DNA of 9,367 nucleotides from an uncultured Methanobrevibacter sp. (lineage in GTDB: Archaea > Methanobacteriota > Methanobacteria > Methanobacteriales > Methanobacteriaceae), in NCBI RefSeq assembly GCF_937906425.1, contig NZ_CALCYR010000181.1, forward strand, positions 1 through 9,367, given 5' to 3'. Shown here piece after piece: positions 5,871 through 9,367 of this stretch. Every line of letters begins with the position of its first letter. Position 1 is the first letter of the stretch. A program made the position numbers and the translations under genes. The notes below the pieces were generated by a model. It was not told the DNA's origin and searched no databases. It saw only the letters and a program-made list of their open reading frames with translations.

Positions 5871-5898
5871 ATTAGTGCGAGAGCATTTGAAAACTAAT
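5871..5898. other. Small nested hairpin with GAGA loop
   Basis: ATTAGT (5871-5876) and ACTAAT (5893-5898) are complementary. Within them AGTGC-GAGA-GCATT can form an alternative five-pair stem, including one G-U, closed by a GNRA-type loop. A TATA-like TTAATATATAA lies just to the left and T8 just to the right. It is the most G/C-rich point in this long spacer. Confidence 0.35.
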
Positions 5899-6030
5899 AT
5901 TTTTTTTCATGTCGTTTAGAATTTTTTTTAATTTATTTCTATTTTTTAATTTTTTTCTATTTTTTTATAGTTCTTTTTGAATTTTTTTAATTAATTCTAT
6001 TTTTTATATTCACATTCCTTTTTAGGAAAT

Positions 6031-6062
6031 TTTATAAACATTTAATTACTAGTATTTATAAA
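6031..6062 (+). promoter_or_regulatory. Two TATA-like boxes upstream of rnc
   Basis: TTTATAAA at 6031-6038 and ATTTATAAA at 6054-6062 are the clearest TATA boxes before rnc. The first, extended to TTATAAACATTT, closely resembles the rpl37e promoter. A start near 6085 would give rnc a leader of about 250 nt; alternatively they drive a separate small RNA. Confidence 0.4.
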
Positions 6063-6105
6063 CTATAAATAAAGTATATTTTTATACATTGGTGGATGAG
6101 TAATG

Positions 6106-6145
6106 ATTTAATATTAAATTGTTTTTTGATAATTTAATATTAAAT
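6106..6145. promoter_or_regulatory. Twin 14-bp palindromes in the presumed rnc leader
   Basis: ATTTAATATTAAAT, a perfect palindrome, occurs at 6106-6119 and again at 6132-6145, 26 bp apart. The pair lies about 45-70 bp after the nearest TATA box. It could be a tandem operator or a hairpin-forming leader. The AT-only sequence lowers the confidence. Confidence 0.3.
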
Positions 6146-6334
6146 TATTATTTTCTATTTTTAATAAATTCTAATTTCATTAGTTCTAATTGTTGAATTA
6201 ATTATTAATTATCCTTTAATGGTTTAATAATTTAAAATTAATTTCTATTTTTTTAATTAATGATATGCATTTTGTTTTTTTTAATAAAATTCAGATTTAT
6301 TAATTTCCACCTTAAAATTATTAAACGTGAGATA

Positions 6335-7003
6335 ATGAAATTATTGGAAAAATTTAATATAAGTCCAAATGACAGTTTTTTATATGAAATGGCCTTTACC
6401 CATTCCTCATATAGTGCAAAATTTGAATTGGATTATGATTATGAAAGATTGGAATTTTTAGGAGATTCTGTTTTGAATATGCTAACTTCAGAATTCCTTC
6501 AAAACATGCATCCAGATTACAGTGAAGGTAAACTGACCAAGTTAAGGGCAAATTATGTTTGCCAAACCGCTCTCATCAACTATTCCCATGAGTTTGGATT
6601 GGACGAATGCATAAAGCTCAATCTTGAGGACAATGCATTAAGTGACAATGAGGTTATTTCAATAACTGCCGATGTTTTTGAATCATTCCTTGGAGCAATT
6701 TACCTTGATCAAGGTATTGAAAAGGCAAAGGAGTTCCTTACAGTTACAGTTTTCCCATATATAGAAAGCAAGACTGTCTTCTTCTTTGACTACAAGTCCA
6801 AAATAAAGGAGTATGGGGACGCTGAAAACATTGAGGTATCATATGAACTTATTGAGGAGCATGGAGCTCCCCACGACAAGACCTTTGTGATGAAGATTCT
6901 CATTGATGGAAAGGATTATGGCCATGGAGTTGGAAAAAGCAAGAAAGAGGCTGAACAGGTTGCTGCCTGTAAGGCAATAGAAACTCTCCACTTGGATGAA
7001 TAG
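6335..7003 (+). CDS. rnc: Ribonuclease III
   Basis: A 222-residue bacterial-type endonuclease that cuts double-stranded RNA and acts as a homodimer in the cytoplasm. The nuclease domain (about 1-145) carries the family signature ERLEFLGDSVL at 37-47 and TADVFESFLGAIYLD at 111-125. The metal-binding carboxylates correspond to E40, D44, D113 and E116, all present, so the enzyme should be catalytically competent. The double-stranded-RNA-binding domain covers about 152-219, with GVGKSKKEAEQVAA at 198-211 near its end. Length is normal for the family. I start at the ATG at 6335, preceded by GTGAG (6327-6331); the 25 residues encoded upstream (from 6260) are AT-rich spacer translation. Likely targets are rRNA precursors, antisense duplexes or structured mRNAs. 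mobA follows after 35 bp and is probably co-transcribed. Confidence 0.95.
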   Translation: MKLLEKFNISPNDSFLYEMAFTHSSYSAKFELDYDYERLEFLGDSVLNMLTSEFLQNMHPDYSEGKLTKLRANYVCQTALINYSHEFGLDECIKLNLEDNALSDNEVISITADVFESFLGAIYLDQGIEKAKEFLTVTVFPYIESKTVFFFDYKSKIKEYGDAENIEVSYELIEEHGAPHDKTFVMKILIDGKDYGHGVGKSKKEAEQVAACKAIETLHLDE

Positions 7004-7038
7004 ATTTTTCTTTCTTTTTTTTATTTAGTGTGATTTAT

Positions 7039-7770
7039 ATGAATGGTGAAAAAAAGTATTCCTGCATAGTTTTATCTGGAGGAATGAGTAGAAGAATGGG
7101 TCAGGATAAGGGATCTATGATTATTCAAAACAAACCTATGATTTTACACACACTTTTGAAACTAAACTATAAAATAAATGATGCTGTAATTGTTTTAAAC
7201 AATAGTGAAAGGATATCCCTATATCAGGATTTATTGAATCAGTATTGTGATGGCGATCTTGAGGGATTTTTTGACTATAATCTAAGTTTTATTGAGGATG
7301 ATGTTAAGGGAAAGGGTCCAATTTCAGGCATAATGACTGGACTAAAGAATATTGAAACTGATTATGCATTGATTCTTCCATGTGACTCACCTTTTATAAG
7401 TGTCGATTTCATTGAAACAATGTTTAATATTTTGGATGGTCAATTGGAGACAGATGAGAATTTGGATGCCATCATTCCATTCCACATCAAGTCAAATAAG
7501 GATAAGTTCAAGGATAAAAAAGAGTTTAATTTTGATAATGCAGAGGATATGCCCTTGGAGATGAAGATTCAAAACAGTGAACCCTTGCATTCCATTTACA
7601 GAAAGACCAATTTGATAAATATTGAAAAGCTGTTAAAAGAGGATAATTTGTATGTTAAGTCCTTTATAAGGTCTTTGGAAAATGTTTATTTTGCAGAAGT
7701 GGATAATAAGATTTTATTTGATGATGATTTTAAGAATCTAAACAGAAAAGAGGATATTCCTGAATTTTAG
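7039..7770 (+). CDS. mobA: MobA-like molybdenum cofactor guanylyltransferase
   Basis: Predicted to transfer GMP from GTP to molybdopterin, making the guanine dinucleotide form used by formylmethanofuran dehydrogenase and formate dehydrogenase in methanogens. The 243-residue protein has the NTP-transferase signature LSGGMSRRMGQDK at 12-24, then GKGPISGI at 91-98, the metal-binding LPCDSPF at 113-119, EPLHSIY at 181-187 and the closing NLNRKEDI at 233-240. It is longer than a typical MobA of about 200 residues because of a charged, lysine- and aspartate-rich insertion around 150-176. A different nucleotide donor cannot be excluded. I choose the ATG at 7039; the in-frame GTG at 7030 lies in the GTGTGAT ribosome binding region. 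The 35-bp gap after rnc is T-rich, so partial termination between the two genes is possible. Confidence 0.88.
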   Translation: MNGEKKYSCIVLSGGMSRRMGQDKGSMIIQNKPMILHTLLKLNYKINDAVIVLNNSERISLYQDLLNQYCDGDLEGFFDYNLSFIEDDVKGKGPISGIMTGLKNIETDYALILPCDSPFISVDFIETMFNILDGQLETDENLDAIIPFHIKSNKDKFKDKKEFNFDNAEDMPLEMKIQNSEPLHSIYRKTNLINIEKLLKEDNLYVKSFIRSLENVYFAEVDNKILFDDDFKNLNRKEDIPEF

Positions 7771-7784
7771 ATTTCTTTAATTTC

Positions 7785-7813
7785 ATATTTTATTTTTTTT
7801 CTTATTTTTTTTT
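7785..7813 (+). terminator. T-rich terminator after mobA
   Basis: T8 (7793-7800) and T9 (7805-7813) follow the mobA stop within 45 bp. The downstream gene is convergent, so transcription of the rnc-mobA unit should end here. No comparable T-run is visible on the minus strand for the opposing gene. Confidence 0.5.
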
Positions 7814-7866
7814 GTTTAAAATTGTTTATTTTATCTTATAATTGTTTTAATATTGTTTAATTAATT

Positions 7867-8430
7867 TTATCTCTTTTTGACTGTTATTATAATCATTGGA
7901 TTTTGAGATTCCATCTTCACTCCCTTATTTAACAGCTGTCCATTTGAAATATTTACCTGGGTGATTTTAGGATTGTATAAGAGATCTGATAGCTTGTTAA
8001 CAGAATTTATAAAAAAGTCCATAATATTTGTTATGATAATGATTTTTCCCTTAGAATTAAGTTTTTCATGAATCCTCTCAAGGATTTCATCTATGTTTTC
8101 ATCCTTAGGCTTCAATATTGCCAAATCAAAATTGTCTATTTCATCCAGACCATTCAATTCATCATCATTTATGAATTCCGCCTTGCCAATATTTCCAAAT
8201 TTAGAGATATTTTTCTTGCTGAATTCAATGGCCATAGGATTTTTGTCTATGATTGTGACCTTTTTTGCAATATTTGAAAATTCAGAGGAAAGCTCTCCCA
8301 CTCCTGAATTAATGTCTACAACTGTTTTATTTTCATTGATTTCTGATTTATAGAGTACTAAAGCCCTTATGTCCTCTTTAATAAATCCGCTTATGTCACA
8401 AGTTGTTAAAAAGTCATAATCATCTATCAT
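7867..8430 (-). CDS. CbiT-family SAM-dependent methyltransferase, divergent
   Basis: A 187-residue class I methyltransferase that aligns along its length with archaeal CbiT, the cobalt-precorrin-6B C15-methyltransferase (decarboxylating) of anaerobic cobamide synthesis. Matching parts are MIDDYDFLTT at 1-10, an IRALVL helix at 21-26, VVDINSGVGELS at 37-48 (SAM motif I), VTIIDKNPMAIEF at 58-70 (motif II acid D62), and the CbiT-type tail QVNISNGQLLNKG...QNP at 158-178. It departs from the family at key spots. The usual GPTK near 15-18 is GFIK, the G-C-G-T-G loop is N-S-G-V-G, and the glycine-rich motif after strand 4 is replaced by LKPKDE. It may be a relative with another substrate, a weakly active CbiT, or a non-catalytic partner. 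A weak GCTGAT ribosome binding site precedes the ATG. Confidence 0.72.
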   Translation of the reverse strand: MIDDYDFLTTCDISGFIKEDIRALVLYKSEINENKTVVDINSGVGELSSEFSNIAKKVTIIDKNPMAIEFSKKNISKFGNIGKAEFINDDELNGLDEIDNFDLAILKPKDENIDEILERIHEKLNSKGKIIIITNIMDFFINSVNKLSDLLYNPKITQVNISNGQLLNKGVKMESQNPMIIITVKKR

Positions 8431-8453
8431 TTTATCAGCTGTTATTTTTTTTA

Positions 8454-8620
8454 ATTCTTTTTAATTTTTGGATTTTAATTATTTTTCAGAATTTATTTTT
8501 TTTTTAAAAATTCATTAGATTATAATTTTTTAGATTTTAATTTTTATTCTTTTTAATTTTTGGTTTTTAATTATTTTTCAGGATTTAATTTTTTTTTAAA
8601 AATTCATTAGATTATAATTT
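8454..8620. repeat. 75-bp direct repeat, 92-bp period
   Basis: The segments 8454-8528 and 8546-8620 match at about 72 of 75 positions. Both begin ATTCTTTTTAATTTTTGG and end AAAAATTCATTAGATTATAA plus TTT. Together they fill nearly the whole spacer between ubiX and the CbiT-like gene. Each copy contains, on the minus strand, a TTATAATCT that could serve as a TATA box for the CbiT-like gene, so the duplication may have doubled its promoter. Confidence 0.85.
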
Positions 8621-8627
8621 GTCTATT

Positions 8628-9182
8628 TTATTCTTTTTCCCATCTTTTAAACATTTCATTGTCTATTCCTAAAACGTCAAGGACTTTTCCAACAATGAAA
8701 TTTGTAATGTCGCTTATGTCTTTAGGGTCGTGGTAAAATCCAGGCATTGCAGGCAGGATTATTCCACCTTCCCTTGAGATTTTAAGCATGTTTTCAAGAT
8801 GAACGTCTCTAAGCGGAGTCTCTCTTGGTACAAGTACAATTTTCCTTCTTTCCTTAAGTGCAACATCTGCCACTCGGCTTATTGTATTTGATGCATATCC
8901 GTTTGCAATTGCAGATATTGTTTTCATTGAAGCGGGGATGATTATAAGTGAGTCAAACTTGAATGAACCACTGTTTACTGAAGAGTCTATTTCATTTGCT
9001 TCATAGTAATGATCTGCTAATGAGATTATGTCCTCTAGAGATGTATCAAGTTCATATTTTATTACTATTTTGGCCGCATCACTGATAAGCAAGCCTGTTT
9101 CAATGCCAAGTTGATGGAGTGCCTTCAGTAATTCCAGTCCATAAATTACTCCGCTGGCTCCTGTTATTGCTACAAGAATCAT
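8628..9182 (-). CDS. ubiX: UbiX-family flavin prenyltransferase
   Basis: Joins a dimethylallyl group from DMAP(P) to reduced FMN, making prenylated FMN, the cofactor of UbiD-type decarboxylases. The 184-residue flavoprotein has the usual UbiX length and motifs: ITGASGVIYG at 6-15 for phosphate binding, S34 in LLISDAA, the IPASMKTISAIANG segment at 82-95, VPRETPL at 118-124, and LPAMPGFY at 143-150 with the conserved tyrosine. In many archaea prenylated FMN serves the UbiD-like decarboxylase of the modified mevalonate pathway (anhydromevalonate phosphate decarboxylation); that role is inferred here, as no ubiD is in the window. The ATG at 9182 (minus) has GAGG in its ribosome binding site (complement of 9188-9191), at good spacing. 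A 197-bp repeat-filled spacer separates it from the downstream CbiT-like gene, so linkage in one operon is uncertain. Confidence 0.93.
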   Translation of the reverse strand: MILVAITGASGVIYGLELLKALHQLGIETGLLISDAAKIVIKYELDTSLEDIISLADHYYEANEIDSSVNSGSFKFDSLIIIPASMKTISAIANGYASNTISRVADVALKERRKIVLVPRETPLRDVHLENMLKISREGGIILPAMPGFYHDPKDISDITNFIVGKVLDVLGIDNEMFKRWEKE

Positions 9183-9367
9183 ATTATCCTCAAAATATAG
9201 TTTTAATTTTATTGTGTCGTTTTAAAATGTTTTTTAATTCTTTTTATTGAAAAACTTAAAATTTATTATTTTTATAATTAATTTATAATTTTATTATTTT
9301 AATAATTTTTATTATTTTAAAATGTTTTTTTATTTTTAATTGTTTTTCTTTTAAAAATTAAAATTTA
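9183..9367. other. AT-rich spacer upstream of ubiX
   Basis: The ubiX promoter should be here, on the minus strand, but several TATA-like matches in 9195-9260 cannot be ranked. TTTTTATTATTTTAA-like blocks recur at about 18-bp spacing near 9289 and 9306, and TTTTAAAATGTTTTTT occurs near 9221 and 9316. No gene is visible before the window ends. Confidence 0.45.

Larger units (their letters stand above)
5402..6334. other. 933-bp gene-free spacer between divergent units
   Basis: No credible gene is seen on either strand. From left to right it contains the minus-strand promoter of the hypothetical gene, a tandem duplication (5463-5563), a long inverted repeat (5632-5683), a small GNRA-type hairpin (5871-5898), a T-rich tract (5901-6005), two TATA-like boxes (6031-6062) and two identical palindromes (6106-6145). 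The space is large for two divergent promoters and could hold an unannotated RNA. Confidence 0.6.

Noticed and set aside
6096..6137. 13-codon reading frame starting ATGAGTAATGAT after GGTGG
   Set aside because: The putative ribosome binding site touches the ATG, the frame is short and AT-driven, and the adjacent ATG-ATT-TAA is equally possible; not strong enough to call a leader peptide.
6260..6334. N-terminal extension of RNase III (25 residues, hydrophobic)
   Set aside because: Encoded by spacer-like AT-rich DNA, without a ribosome binding site, and outside the family domain; the ATG at 6335 fits better.
8068..8353. Two plus-strand frames of 69 and 86 residues
   Set aside because: Both are shadows of the CbiT-like gene on the opposite strand, with no family motif or ribosome binding site.

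Overview
The window looks like chromosomal DNA from a methanogenic archaeon of the order Methanobacteriales, most likely Methanobrevibacter or a close relative. The genes are archaeal (Sm-like protein, ribosomal protein L37e, the ArfB deformylase of F420/riboflavin synthesis, an MCT-1-like PUA protein). Coding regions are AT-rich and spacers are extremely AT-rich. Start codons follow GGTGAT or GGAGG ribosome binding sites, and archaeal TATA boxes lie before most transcription units. I see no rRNA, tRNA, CRISPR array, transposase or prophage gene.

Layout. A two-gene plus-strand unit opens the window: a PUA-domain RNA-binding protein (170-646) and arfB (670-1374). A 772-bp gene-free stretch follows. 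Next come the Sm-like protein (2147-2380) and rpl37e (2586-2771), a translation/RNA pair whose second gene here has its own promoter. After a 445-bp spacer with tandem repeats and phased T-tracts come a short-chain dehydrogenase (3217-4044) and a flavodoxin-like protein (4249-4755). A 153-residue protein of unknown function (4940-5401) is on the minus strand, facing the flavodoxin gene. A 933-bp gene-free stretch with several hairpins and palindromes separates it from a plus-strand unit of RNase III (6335-7003) and a MobA-like nucleotidyltransferase (7039-7770). The right end holds two minus-strand genes: a CbiT-family methyltransferase with an eroded SAM motif (7867-8430) and the UbiX-type flavin prenyltransferase (8628-9182).

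Function. Most genes are housekeeping: RNA handling (PUA protein, Sm-like protein, L37e, RNase III) and cofactor synthesis (ArfB for F420/riboflavin, MobA for molybdopterin dinucleotide, UbiX for prenylated FMN, a CbiT relative of the corrinoid pathway). No single new multi-gene system is evident.

The least ordinary features are these: a bacterial-type RNase III in an archaeon; a CbiT homologue with altered cofactor-binding loops; an SDR with a long insertion before its catalytic tyrosine; locally duplicated 30-92 bp blocks in nearly every spacer; a phased T-tract array; a palindrome abutting the rpl37e TATA box; and structured elements in the spacer before rnc. Four genes share the same start layout, with an in-frame GTG inside the ribosome binding site exactly 9 nt before the real start. 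This makes their N-termini easy to mis-call.
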